A stretch of DNA of 64,000 bases from an uncultured Bacteroidales bacterium (GTDB lineage: Bacteria; Bacteroidota; Bacteroidia; Bacteroidales; Paludibacteraceae). The translations under genes were made by a program, and so were the position numbers. The DNA is taken from NCBI GenBank assembly GCA_946404495.1, contig CAMJDT010000002.1, positions 1-64,000 of the forward strand. Reading direction: 5' to 3'. Below are positions 29,993 to 38,908 of the stretch, piece by piece (the stretch's first letter is position 1; each line of letters starts with the position of its first letter). Below the pieces are notes generated by a model that was given only the letters and a program-made list of their open reading frames with translations, ran no database searches and was not told where the DNA came from.

Positions 29993-31665
29993 GTATAGGT
30001 ATAACTTAGGTTCACTCCTTTCTGTGCCGGCACATAGCGGCAGACGCCTCCCGCGCAGTTGTATCCGGCTCTTGTGCGGGCAAATCCCGCCATCAGGCGG
30101 TGCGCACCTTTCTGGTAGGTCACGTTCACCTGATAGTAATTGAGTTTGCGTGCCGCGTCCGTACCGCCTATATTATAGGTGTCGGACAGGGTCAGCATCA
30201 GCTGCTTATAGAGCGACAACTCATATAGCGCGTGCAACCATTGGCCCTCGTCTTGCTTGGTAAAGAGGTACTGCAACTCGGCGCGCATCTGTACGTTGCT
30301 TGTGATGGCCCACTTCACATCCGCTACCGCTATGCCGGCGCGAATCAGGTCGCCGTGACCTTCCACCACCTGTTTGTTGTAGGTCTGATACATCAGCATC
30401 GCGTTCAGGCTCCACTGCTTGGTCAGTTTCTTATTCAGCTCCAGGTTGATATCCGTGTAGTAGGCCTCCTTGCTCATGCCGATCCAACTGCCCTCCTTGA
30501 GTCCGCGTACGAGGGCGGCACTGAGTTTCAGGGTCGTGCCGTACTTACCTCCCATCTTGGTCTTGCGTTTCCAGGTATAGCGTATCTCGCCTTGGAACGC
30601 CCACTCACCCTGCATCTGCGTAGCGTAGGGGTAGAGTGCCGCAAGCGCGTAGGTGTGCTGCGTCGTGAAGGCCGGCAGGTAATTGATCATGCCGGAGGTG
30701 CCCGTCAGGTTGTGGTCGCTGCGGAATGACATATTCTCGCTGCGCTTGGCTTGCACCAGCACGGCCATACCGCTCTGCGAATAACTCAGCGACAGCAGTA
30801 GGGCATCGCCCTTTTTATAACTGAAATGGTTGTCCTGACTGGGGTCGTTGGCCTTATAGGCATATTCGGCTAAGGCGCTCCAACCCTTCATCTGGAACTG
30901 CGCGCGGGCATCCCAGGCACCTACCCAGCGAGGCAGGTTGTACATCGTCGGATAGATCATCCCGCCGGCTACGTAAGCGTCGGCGATGACGGTGTCGCGC
31001 TGCTGGTACTTGCTGACCCACGAGGCGCCGATCATTAGGTTGGCGCCCGCCTCCTGCATCCGCTCGGACCACTCGTCGATATTCATCTCCACATTGGCGC
31101 CGAGTACGGCGTCCTGCTTATAGTTGAAGCCCCAGGCTTTGTCGTCGTACATATGCCAGTACCGCCGCTGCTTGCCGCCTATCATCTCGAGCCTTAGACC
31201 CCGATAGGGCGTCAGCTCTAATTTGCCGCCGCGGAGCGCATTATCCACGCCGAGGTTTCGGTCTTCGTATAATCGTAGTATCAGTCCCGAACCGAACTGA
31301 CTATATACATCGCCTACGGTCAGTTGCCCCCAAGCCCAGCGACCCTGCACCCAAATATTACCCACGCCCGCGCCCGCGAAGGCAGCCTCGTAGCCGGGTA
31401 GGGGTTTGAGTGTCAACTCACCCCTGAGGCCGGCCGATACATAGCGCGAATGGATGGCGAGGTCGAGGTAACTGTTGCTCAGGTACGGGAAGTCCGGCTC
31501 CGGTGCACCGATGGCCGAATCCGCCAAGGCAAACAGTCCCGTGTGCTGAATCGCACCCGTCACCGTTACCTTATCCTGCTGCTCTTTCTCCACAGCCTCC
31601 TCTGCCCGCAGCGGTAGCGCTACCAGCAGCATCACAATACCATATGTCAGCCCTCTCAGTCTCAC
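29986..31665 (-). CDS. Outer-membrane beta-barrel protein (DUF6029-like)
   Basis: Signal peptide and repeating beta-barrel strands; overlaps the Omp28-like gene by 7 nt. Confidence 0.7.
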   Translation of the reverse strand: MRLRGLTYGIVMLLVALPLRAEEAVEKEQQDKVTVTGAIQHTGLFALADSAIGAPEPDFPYLSNSYLDLAIHSRYVSAGLRGELTLKPLPGYEAAFAGAGVGNIWVQGRWAWGQLTVGDVYSQFGSGLILRLYEDRNLGVDNALRGGKLELTPYRGLRLEMIGGKQRRYWHMYDDKAWGFNYKQDAVLGANVEMNIDEWSERMQEAGANLMIGASWVSKYQQRDTVIADAYVAGGMIYPTMYNLPRWVGAWDARAQFQMKGWSALAEYAYKANDPSQDNHFSYKKGDALLLSLSYSQSGMAVLVQAKRSENMSFRSDHNLTGTSGMINYLPAFTTQHTYALAALYPYATQMQGEWAFQGEIRYTWKRKTKMGGKYGTTLKLSAALVRGLKEGSWIGMSKEAYYTDINLELNKKLTKQWSLNAMLMYQTYNKQVVEGHGDLIRAGIAVADVKWAITSNVQMRAELQYLFTKQDEGQWLHALYELSLYKQLMLTLSDTYNIGGTDAARKLNYYQVNVTYQKGAHRLMAGFARTRAGYNCAGGVCRYVPAQKGVNLSYTYTW

Positions 31666-32141
31666 ATCTTTTTCAATAACTCATAGAGCTCTTCTTCCTG
31701 CCCGTCTGTATACCCCTGGTGGTTCTCCACGATCTTACCCTTGCCGTCGATGACGAACACGTGAGGCACTTCCTGCACGTTCATCGCGCGCTTGAGCGTC
31801 CAGTCGGGGTCGAGCAGCACCTCGTACTCCCAACCGAAACCGTTCACCATCGGCCGAACCTTCTGGGCGTCCTGACCCTGGTCGATGCTCACCAGAATAA
31901 TGCGCACCCCCGTCTCGTCCTGCCAGTCGGCGTACTCCTCGTGGATCGCCTTCAGTTCGCGGATGCAGGGTTTGCAGTACGTGGCGAAGAAGGAGATGAC
32001 GATCGGCCGACCGTTGTTGCTCAGTTGACCTACGTCCACCGTCTTACCGTTAATATCCTTCAGTTGCACAGCCGGCAACTGGGCGTAACTCGCGCCCGCG
32101 ATCCCTGCTATCAGGAGCATTGTCATCAGAATTCGTTTCAT
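31662..32141 (-). CDS. TlpA-like thiol-disulfide oxidoreductase
   Basis: RPIVISFFATYCKPCIRELKAIHEEYADW; start MKRILMTML at 32141. Confidence 0.92.
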   Translation of the reverse strand: MKRILMTMLLIAGIAGASYAQLPAVQLKDINGKTVDVGQLSNNGRPIVISFFATYCKPCIRELKAIHEEYADWQDETGVRIILVSIDQGQDAQKVRPMVNGFGWEYEVLLDPDWTLKRAMNVQEVPHVFVIDGKGKIVENHQGYTDGQEEELYELLKKM

Positions 32142-32240
32142 TGTTTTGGCCTGTTTTTCGTTTGACGCCGCAAAAGTACAAAAAAAAAACGAAATACGCA
32201 AATTTTTTTTACGTATTTCGTCTTTTCTATGTGATTTTTT

Positions 32241-33863
32241 TTACATCATACCGCCTGCGGGCATTGCCGGAGCTGCGGGATGCTCTTCTTTGATGTCGGT
32301 GATGACGCATTCGGTGGTGAGGAACATACCGGCGATACTTGCGGCGTTCTCCAGTGCCACGCGGGCTACCTTGGCGGGATCTACCACGCCGGCCTTCTTC
32401 AGGTCTTCGTATTCGTCCTTGCGGGCGTTGTAACCGAAGTCACCCTTGCCTTGGCGCACCTTATCCACTACTACGGCTCCTTCCTTACCGGCGTTCATGA
32501 CGATCTGACGCAGCGGTTCCTCGATGGCGCGACGCACGATCTCAATACCGGTCTGTTCGTCCTCGTTGTCACCCTTGAGGTTCACGAGCACTTCCTGTGC
32601 ACGGATGTATGCTACGCCGCCGCCGGGCACGATACCCTCTTCGATCGCGGCACGTGTGGCGCTCAACGCGTCATCTACGCGGTCTTTCTTCTCCTTCATC
32701 TCCACCTCCGATGCAGCGCCTACATTCAGTTGGGCTACGCCGCCGGCGAGTTTGGCCAGACGCTCCTGCAGTTTCTCCTTGTCGTAAGACGACTTGGTAG
32801 CTGCGATCTGCGCCTTGATCTGATTGATGCGGGCAGCGATAGCTTCCTTGTCGCCGGCGCCGTTCACAATCGTCGTGTTGTCCTTGGCTACGGTGATCGT
32901 CTCGGCCGTTCCGAGCATATCGATCGTAGCGTTCTCCAGTTGGATACCCTTCTCCTCGCTGATGACCGTTCCGCCGGTCAGGATCGCGATGTCCTCAAGC
33001 ATCTCTTTTCTTCTGTCACCGAATCCCGGAGCCTTCACGGCGCAGATCTTCAACTGTGCACGGAGACGATTCACTACCAACGTCGTCAGTGCCTCGCTAT
33101 CCACGTCCTCGGCGATGATGAGCAACGGACGACCGCTCTGTACGGCAGGTTCCAATACGGGCAACAGCTCCTTGAGGTTGCTGATCTTCTTGTCGTAGAT
33201 CAGGATATACGGTTTATCCATCTCTGCCTCCATGGTTTCGGTATTGGTCACGAAGTAGGGGCTGATATAGCCGCGGTCGAACTGCATACCTTGTACCACG
33301 TCGATGGTCGTGTCCATTCCTTTGGCTTCGCCAATGGTGATGACGCCGTCCTTCGATACCTTACGCATCGCGTCGGCGATGAGTTTACCGATCTCTGCAT
33401 CGTTGTTGGCCGAAACGGTAGCTACCTGCTCGATCTTATCGAAGTCATTGCCTACCTCTTCGCTCTGCTCTTTGATATGCGTTACCACAGCCTTCACGGC
33501 CTTGTCGATACCGCGTTTCAGATCCATCGGATTGGCTCCGGCGGTCACGTTCTTCAGACCTACGCCTACGATGGCTTGTGCCAGTACGGTCGCCGTCGTC
33601 GTGCCGTCGCCGGCCTGATCACCCGTCTTCGAGGCTACCTCCTTCACGAGCTGTGCACCTAAGTTCTCCCGTGCATCGGGCAACTCAATCTCTTTGGCTA
33701 CCGTCACACCGTCCTTGGTGATATGCGGAGCTCCGTATTTGCGGTCTATGATTACATTGCGACCCTTAGGGCCTAACGTTACTTTCACGGCGTCTGCCAA
33801 TTGGTCCACACCGCGTTTCAAGGCATCACGCGCCTCAATATTGTACATCAATTCTTTTGCCAT
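32241..33863 (-). CDS. groL: Chaperonin GroEL
   Basis: [36 protein letters not shown] ... [12 protein letters not shown]. Confidence 0.98.
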   Translation of the reverse strand: MAKELMYNIEARDALKRGVDQLADAVKVTLGPKGRNVIIDRKYGAPHITKDGVTVAKEIELPDARENLGAQLVKEVASKTGDQAGDGTTTATVLAQAIVGVGLKNVTAGANPMDLKRGIDKAVKAVVTHIKEQSEEVGNDFDKIEQVATVSANNDAEIGKLIADAMRKVSKDGVITIGEAKGMDTTIDVVQGMQFDRGYISPYFVTNTETMEAEMDKPYILIYDKKISNLKELLPVLEPAVQSGRPLLIIAEDVDSEALTTLVVNRLRAQLKICAVKAPGFGDRRKEMLEDIAILTGGTVISEEKGIQLENATIDMLGTAETITVAKDNTTIVNGAGDKEAIAARINQIKAQIAATKSSYDKEKLQERLAKLAGGVAQLNVGAASEVEMKEKKDRVDDALSATRAAIEEGIVPGGGVAYIRAQEVLVNLKGDNEDEQTGIEIVRRAIEEPLRQIVMNAGKEGAVVVDKVRQGKGDFGYNARKDEYEDLKKAGVVDPAKVARVALENAASIAGMFLTTECVITDIKEEHPAAPAMPAGGMM

Positions 33864-33917
33864 AGTTCTTGATTTTTTTATCTAGTGCACTAGTGTTCTA
33901 GTGCTCTAGTGTTCTAA

Positions 33918-34205
33918 TTATCCGATTACTGCCAAGACGTCCGCCTGTCTCATGATAAGGTATTTCTCGCCGTCGAGTTCCAGCTCCGTGCCGGCATATT
34001 TGCCGTACAGCACCTGGTCACCCGTCTTGAGTACCATTTGTTCGTCTTTCGTTCCCTGACCTACAGCCAGTACTTCGCCGCGCAGGGGTTTCTCTTTGGC
34101 GTTGTCGGGAATGATTATACCCGCCTTCGTCGTCGTCTCAGCCGCTACCGGTTTCACCAGCACGCGGTCTGCCAATGGTTTGATGTTTGTCATATTAAAT
34201 ATCAA
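33918..34205 (-). CDS. groS: Co-chaperonin GroES
   Basis: [42 protein letters not shown]. Confidence 0.97.
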   Translation of the reverse strand: MIFNMTNIKPLADRVLVKPVAAETTTKAGIIIPDNAKEKPLRGEVLAVGQGTKDEQMVLKTGDQVLYGKYAGTELELDGEKYLIMRQADVLAVIG

Positions 34206-34215
34206 TTATCAATTA

Positions 34216-35436
34216 TCAATTTTCAATTTTCAATTCGTTACCAAGCACGTCAAATTCCGTGCCATCCTTTACGATAACGAGTCGTCCGTTTCGGAAATAT
34301 TTCGTTACCGTCGGCGTCTCTGTGCTCTCCTCAATGCCTTGCGGCAGGCCGGGAACGCTGATATTTACGGCTCCGGACACATTGGTGATGGTCAGACGGC
34401 CTAAGGTGGAATCGTACAGGTAGCCTGCACCTGTCACTGACAAATTGGCAGGGTGACTGCCATCCGGGGCTGACACATAGCACACGAATCCGGCAGGTGT
34501 CGTATAGTCGTAGTGCGGTTGGACGATGGCCGAGGTGGAGTAGTTGACGGGGTAGGAGGTCACATTAGCATTGTTCTTCAGAATCAGCATCGCAATCTCC
34601 GGGAAGTCGATAAAGGGATTGCGGTTGCCCTGATAGTTCTGTGCGCCGTCGTTGCGCACCATCTCCGTCAGCGACGGAGGATCCTGCATATGCCATTTGA
34701 GCATCACCATCAGCGACTCAAATACGCCGTTTGCTCCGAGTTTATCCAGCAGCTGCGCATTGCCGTTGTAGAGCGCATTCTGGTAGCCGCCGTATTGGCC
34801 GTATACAAGATAGTCATATAGGATCACGCGCGCGGCGTCCCCGCGATAGGTACCGTTGTTGGACGCACGGTACAGCGGATTATTGATGGCCACATCATTG
34901 GGGTCGTAGTAACTGCCGCTCTCGCCGTACGCTACGTTGCCGCGGTCGGAGTTGATGGCCGTGGAGGCGGGACGTACGGACTGCATGTCGTATCCCATTG
35001 CTATATTCTTGTCCGCGCCCTTCGATTGCGGCCACGTGTGCTCGCGGTTATAGGTCGCTCCATAATCCCAGGTGCCGTTCATCGATTGCCCGTCGTAGTA
35101 ACCGATGATATTCCCTTGTGTATTGAGGTCTCTGTCTACGTTCACATAGTCCCACCGCAAGCTGTTATAGCTGAATCCTCCTCCGCCCAAGCGGCAGGTC
35201 GTTCCCATCAGTGCGTTCAGCCGTCCGAAGAGCGTAGCGTCATCGAGGGTCATCAGGCTGTCATAGATGAGGTTGCCGGTGTAGTACGCGGCCTGTTTCT
35301 GCAGGTAAGCTGTGTACGCGGTCTTGCCCTCGTCGGAGGCTACGTGCGCCTGCATGTCTATACCTTGGGCCAATCCCTTCAGGGCGATCCAACCCACTGC
35401 CATCAGCACCATTGTGCGAAAAAATGTGTTATTCAT
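34216..35436 (-). CDS. Secreted endonuclease I family nuclease
   Basis: YNREHTWPQSKG motif, signal peptide; C-terminal FRNGRLVIVKDGTEFDVLGNELKIEN tail. Confidence 0.88.
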   Translation of the reverse strand: MNNTFFRTMVLMAVGWIALKGLAQGIDMQAHVASDEGKTAYTAYLQKQAAYYTGNLIYDSLMTLDDATLFGRLNALMGTTCRLGGGGFSYNSLRWDYVNVDRDLNTQGNIIGYYDGQSMNGTWDYGATYNREHTWPQSKGADKNIAMGYDMQSVRPASTAINSDRGNVAYGESGSYYDPNDVAINNPLYRASNNGTYRGDAARVILYDYLVYGQYGGYQNALYNGNAQLLDKLGANGVFESLMVMLKWHMQDPPSLTEMVRNDGAQNYQGNRNPFIDFPEIAMLILKNNANVTSYPVNYSTSAIVQPHYDYTTPAGFVCYVSAPDGSHPANLSVTGAGYLYDSTLGRLTITNVSGAVNISVPGLPQGIEESTETPTVTKYFRNGRLVIVKDGTEFDVLGNELKIEN

Positions 35437-35573
35437 ATGCGGTATGTTTTCGTTTTCAGTTCAGCCTGCAAAGATACGACAATTTTTCGAATTATACAAG
35501 TATTTGCCCCAAAAAATGCAGAAATATTTGCATATCTCAGATTATTTTTGTAATTTTGCACGCTGGTAGCGTA

Positions 35574-36986
35574 GTGAGTTATTCGTTTCGTACATATTAT
35601 CCCTATTACCGGCGCAACCTCAAGTTGGCCTTTCCGGTGATGCTGACGCAGTTCGGAGCTGCGTTGGTCGGTCTTGCCGACTCCATTATGGTAGGTCACT
35701 ACAGCACGGCGGACTTGGCGGCGGTCAGTTTCTCCAATGCCTTGTTCTTTACCGTCATGGTCTTTTCGATGGGGGCGCTTATGGGTATAACGCCGCTGGT
35801 CGGTAACGTCCACGGACGTCTGGAACAGCTGCTCGCCGACGGCACTACGGACTCCGAGATTGCCCACAAGCATGAGCAGATTACCTCCTATTTCATCAAC
35901 GGTCTGGTCTTCACGGTCCTCATGTGCATCTTCTCCTTGCTCATTCTCGCTCCTTGCATCGGCTGCCTCGATGCCTTCGGTCAGGAACCAGCCGTGGTTC
36001 GTTGCGCGCGACCCTACTACATCCTCATCGTCCTATCCATCGTGCCCTTTCTGCTTTTTACTTTCAGTAAACAGTTCCTCGAGGGGCTCGGCAACACCAC
36101 CGTTGCGATGCTGATCACCATTGGTTGCAACCTGCTCAATATCTTCCTCAACTGGCTCTTCATCTTCGGTCACTGGGGCTTTCCCGCGCTGGGAGCGGAG
36201 GGAGCAGGCTGGGCGTCGCTCATCGCCCGCTGCCTGATGCCGGTGTGTTTCTTCGTCGCAATGCTTTGCAAGGCCGATTGGCGCCGCTACCTCACGTCGA
36301 TTCGCAGCTATCTCATCACCCGTCGCCAAGTGCAATACCTCATCACCCTTGGCGTCCCGATCGGTTTGCAGTCTTTCGCCGAAGCCTTCCTCTTCACGGC
36401 TTCGTTTGTTATCATCGGTTGGATCAGCAAGGAGTCGCTTGCGGCGCACCATATCGCCAACCAAATGGCCGATCTGACCTTCATGCTGGCGCTTGGCATC
36501 GGTTCGGCTACCACGATCCGCGTCTCCCACCAGCTCGGCAAGGGCGACCTCCAAGCCGTGCGCCTGGCGAGTCACGCGTCGGTGCATCTCTGCCTTCTGA
36601 TGAATACCATCGGCGCGGCCATTATGATCTTCGGACGCAACCTGATTCCCTATATCTTCACCGATGATCCCGAAGTTATTCCGATCGCTTCGACGCTGCT
36701 CATCATTGCCGGCACGTTCCAGTACGCCGACGGACTCCAATGCATCGGAGCCGCGATGCTGCGTGGCATTCAGGATGTGCGCGTGCCGATGCAGATAGCT
36801 TTGTTCGCGTATATCGGCGTTGCGCTCCCGTTAGGTCTCGTGCTCACCTTCCCCTTGGGTCTCGGCGCCAAAGGTATGTGGATATCCTTCGTCATCGCCC
36901 TCGCCATCCCCGCCGTCCTCTTCCACATCCGCTTCCATCGCCAACTCACCCGCCTCCATCGCCAACTCCCCCGCTTCCATCGCTAA
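35574..36986 (+). CDS. MATE family efflux transporter
   Basis: AFPVMLTQFGAALVGLADSIMVGHYSTADLAAVSFSNALFF; GTG start at 35574 just after a TAATTTTG element. Confidence 0.92.
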   Translation: MSYSFRTYYPYYRRNLKLAFPVMLTQFGAALVGLADSIMVGHYSTADLAAVSFSNALFFTVMVFSMGALMGITPLVGNVHGRLEQLLADGTTDSEIAHKHEQITSYFINGLVFTVLMCIFSLLILAPCIGCLDAFGQEPAVVRCARPYYILIVLSIVPFLLFTFSKQFLEGLGNTTVAMLITIGCNLLNIFLNWLFIFGHWGFPALGAEGAGWASLIARCLMPVCFFVAMLCKADWRRYLTSIRSYLITRRQVQYLITLGVPIGLQSFAEAFLFTASFVIIGWISKESLAAHHIANQMADLTFMLALGIGSATTIRVSHQLGKGDLQAVRLASHASVHLCLLMNTIGAAIMIFGRNLIPYIFTDDPEVIPIASTLLIIAGTFQYADGLQCIGAAMLRGIQDVRVPMQIALFAYIGVALPLGLVLTFPLGLGAKGMWISFVIALAIPAVLFHIRFHRQLTRLHRQLPRFHR

Positions 36987-37020
36987 CTCACCCGCCTCCA
37001 TCGCCAACTCCCCCGCCTCT
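36929..37020 (+). repeat. 21-nt minisatellite (about 4.4 copies) spanning the MATE gene 3' end
   Basis: CCGCYTCCATCGCYAACTCMC at 36929, 36950, 36971, 36992, partial at 37013. Confidence 0.95.
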
Positions 37021-37050
37021 CGTAACATTTTTTGTGCGATTGTTGCAAAA

Positions 37051-37088
37051 ATATTTGCATATATCAAAAAAATGTTGTATCTTTGCAG
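37051..37088 (+). promoter_or_regulatory. Bacteroidota-type promoter of the RAYT-like gene
   Basis: ATATTTGCATATATCAAAAAAATGTTGTATCTTTG; -7-like element 37078-37085, 4 nt before the ATG at 37090. Confidence 0.75.
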
Positions 37089-37089
37089 C

Positions 37090-38457
37090 ATGAATACGAG
37101 CGATGATATTTTCGCGGGACGTTTGTCCCGCGCAGTAAACGAAGAGAATTCGCTTTCGTCCCCTTCTTCGGACAATCGTCCGAAGCCCTCTTCGTCCCCT
37201 TCTTCGGACAAACGTCCGAAGCCCGTTTCGTCCCCTTCTCGGAATAACCATTCCGAGCCCGTTTCGTCCCCTTCTCGGAATAATCATTCCGAGCCTTCTT
37301 CGTCCCCTTCTTCGGACAAACGTCCGAAGCCCTCTTACTATGCTCCCATCAAGCGCAATACCCTTCGCCGTAAGGAAGGCCATGATTACTACTCACCCTC
37401 TATCTATCTTATTACCGTCTCTACTTTCGATCATCAGCGCCTCTTAGGTACCTTAGTGGGCGATACTGCGGATGTGGCTAAGATTGTGCCTACAACGCTC
37501 GGAAATAGTGTTATTAATCTCTTTAAAGGCATCGAAGCTTATGTGCAGGATAAGACAGGCTGCCATGTGCAGATATTACAGTACCAACTCATGCCCGATC
37601 ATTTTCATGGTATCATTCATATTAAAGATCGGCTCCCTTCCTCTCTCCCCTTAGGACGTATCATCGGTCGTTGGAAAGGAGCTTGCTCGCGTGTATTTTG
37701 GGCTTCCTCCTCTCCTTCTTCGTCCCCTTCGTCGCCCTCTGCTTTGTCTTCGTCCCCTTCTTCGGACAAACGTCCGAAGCCCGTTTCGTCCCCTTCTTCG
37801 TCCCCTGCTTTGTCTTCGTCCCCTTCTCGGAATAATCATTCCGAGCCTTCTTCGTCCCCTTCTTCGGACAAACGTCCGAAGCTCCCTCCTCTCTTCTCGG
37901 ATGGCTTCAATGATCGCGTCCTTAATCGTCAGGGACAATTGCAGCATTGGATTACCTATCTTCGTAATAATCCCCGCCGCCTTTGGATTAAGTACCATTT
38001 CCCGGATAGATATCGTAAGAAACACGAGTTCGCGGCAGGTAAGAACCGCTATCCCTACACAGCGATGGGCGAGTCATTTCTGGTAACTTACCCGGAGAGG
38101 GTACAGGTGCGTTGCCATCGTAATTTAAGCGATGCCGAGATACAAGCCGAGGTGGCCCGTTACCTGGACTTGGCACGCAGTGGGGTAGTGCTCGTTTCAC
38201 CTTTTATCTCGCCTGGCGAGAAAGCCGTCTATGAAGCTTGTTACGCGGAGCATTTAAAGATGATTCGTATCATCAATAGAGGCATCGACGGACAATTCAA
38301 GTTCCCCTCAGGACGTGATCTGGAGGGCTGTTATGCGGGCTTTCTGCTTGTCTTAGCACCTTATATGGAAGGCGCTCCGGAGACTGCTGACGTGCGTATC
38401 TCCCGCGCCCAATGTCTCAATTTGAATGCCTTTGCCGAGGACCTCGCTACAATCTAA
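37090..38457 (+). CDS. REP-associated (Y1/IS200-like) tyrosine transposase with in-frame repeat arrays and C-terminal conserved domain
   Basis: HUH motif LMPDHFHGIIHI, GRIIGRWKGACSRVFW, GFNDRVLNRQGQLQHWITYLRNNPRRLWIK; C-terminal LVSPFISPGEKAVYEA...GRDLEGCYAGFLLVLAPYM. Confidence 0.82.
   Translation: MNTSDDIFAGRLSRAVNEENSLSSPSSDNRPKPSSSPSSDKRPKPVSSPSRNNHSEPVSSPSRNNHSEPSSSPSSDKRPKPSYYAPIKRNTLRRKEGHDYYSPSIYLITVSTFDHQRLLGTLVGDTADVAKIVPTTLGNSVINLFKGIEAYVQDKTGCHVQILQYQLMPDHFHGIIHIKDRLPSSLPLGRIIGRWKGACSRVFWASSSPSSSPSSPSALSSSPSSDKRPKPVSSPSSSPALSSSPSRNNHSEPSSSPSSDKRPKLPPLFSDGFNDRVLNRQGQLQHWITYLRNNPRRLWIKYHFPDRYRKKHEFAAGKNRYPYTAMGESFLVTYPERVQVRCHRNLSDAEIQAEVARYLDLARSGVVLVSPFISPGEKAVYEACYAEHLKMIRIINRGIDGQFKFPSGRDLEGCYAGFLLVLAPYMEGAPETADVRISRAQCLNLNAFAEDLATI
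37156..37335 (+). repeat. In-ORF array 1: five 36-nt units each with a REP-like palindrome
   Basis: Units at 37156, 37192, 37228, 37264, 37300; palindromes CTTCGGACAAACGTCCGAAG or CTCGGAATAATCATTCCGAG. Confidence 0.97.
37706..37890 (+). repeat. In-ORF array 2: degenerate units with three intact palindromes
   Basis: Palindromes at 37760-37779, 37826-37845, 37862-37881, same consensus as array 1. Confidence 0.95.
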
Positions 38458-38634
38458 TCTCCTTCGTCCCCTTCTCCTTCTAATCATTCCGAAGCCCTCT
38501 TCGTCCCCTTCTTCCTTCGTCCCCTTCTCGTTCTAATCATTCCGAGCCCTCTTCGTCCTCTTCTTCGGACAAACGTCCGAAGCCCTCTTCGTCCCCTTCT
38601 TTCTTCGTCCCCTTCTCGTTCTAATCATTCCGAG
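38456..38634 (+). repeat. Downstream intergenic array 3, mostly half-palindromes
   Basis: TTCGTCCCCTTCTCGTTCTAATCATTCCGAG variants; one intact type-A palindrome at 38563-38582. Confidence 0.93.
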
Positions 38635-38710
38635 TTTGATTTCGCCTGTTTTTTGACAAAAAGTCCCGCTAATACAGATTATTCTTACCAAATCTACCAT
38701 TTTTCTCCCC

Positions 38711-38750
38711 AAATATTTGCATATCTCAAAAAAAAGCAGTACTTTTGCAC
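38711..38750 (+). promoter_or_regulatory. Promoter upstream of 38909 ORF, about 155-nt leader
   Basis: AAATATTTGCATATCTCAAAAAAAAGCAGTACTTTTG. Confidence 0.7.
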
Positions 38751-38908
38751 CGTCATTTAGCGGAAGCCCCCGACAATCAACCGACGGTCACCCGACGGTC
38801 AAGACCAATGACGGCACTCTGGCAGCCCAAAAATGACCCGATTTTTTAGTATTAAAATTACTATATTATATATTATATATATATAATATACTTTAAACCC
38901 TCAATTTT

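Noticed and set aside
32280-33662. 460-aa antisense ORF opposite groL
   Set aside because: Codon-bias shadow of groL.
36831-37211. Minus-strand ORF with EAGELAM repeats
   Set aside because: It is the reverse reading of the 21-nt minisatellite at the MATE gene end and covers a plus-strand promoter.
37156-37335. Regular 36-nt repeats resembling a CRISPR array
   Set aside because: Units are contiguous with no unique spacers, are in frame within an ORF, and no cas genes are present.
37651-38025. Arginine-rich minus-strand ORF with RTFVRRRGRR repeats
   Set aside because: Reverse reading of the in-ORF REP-like arrays; the sense RAYT frame explains the region.
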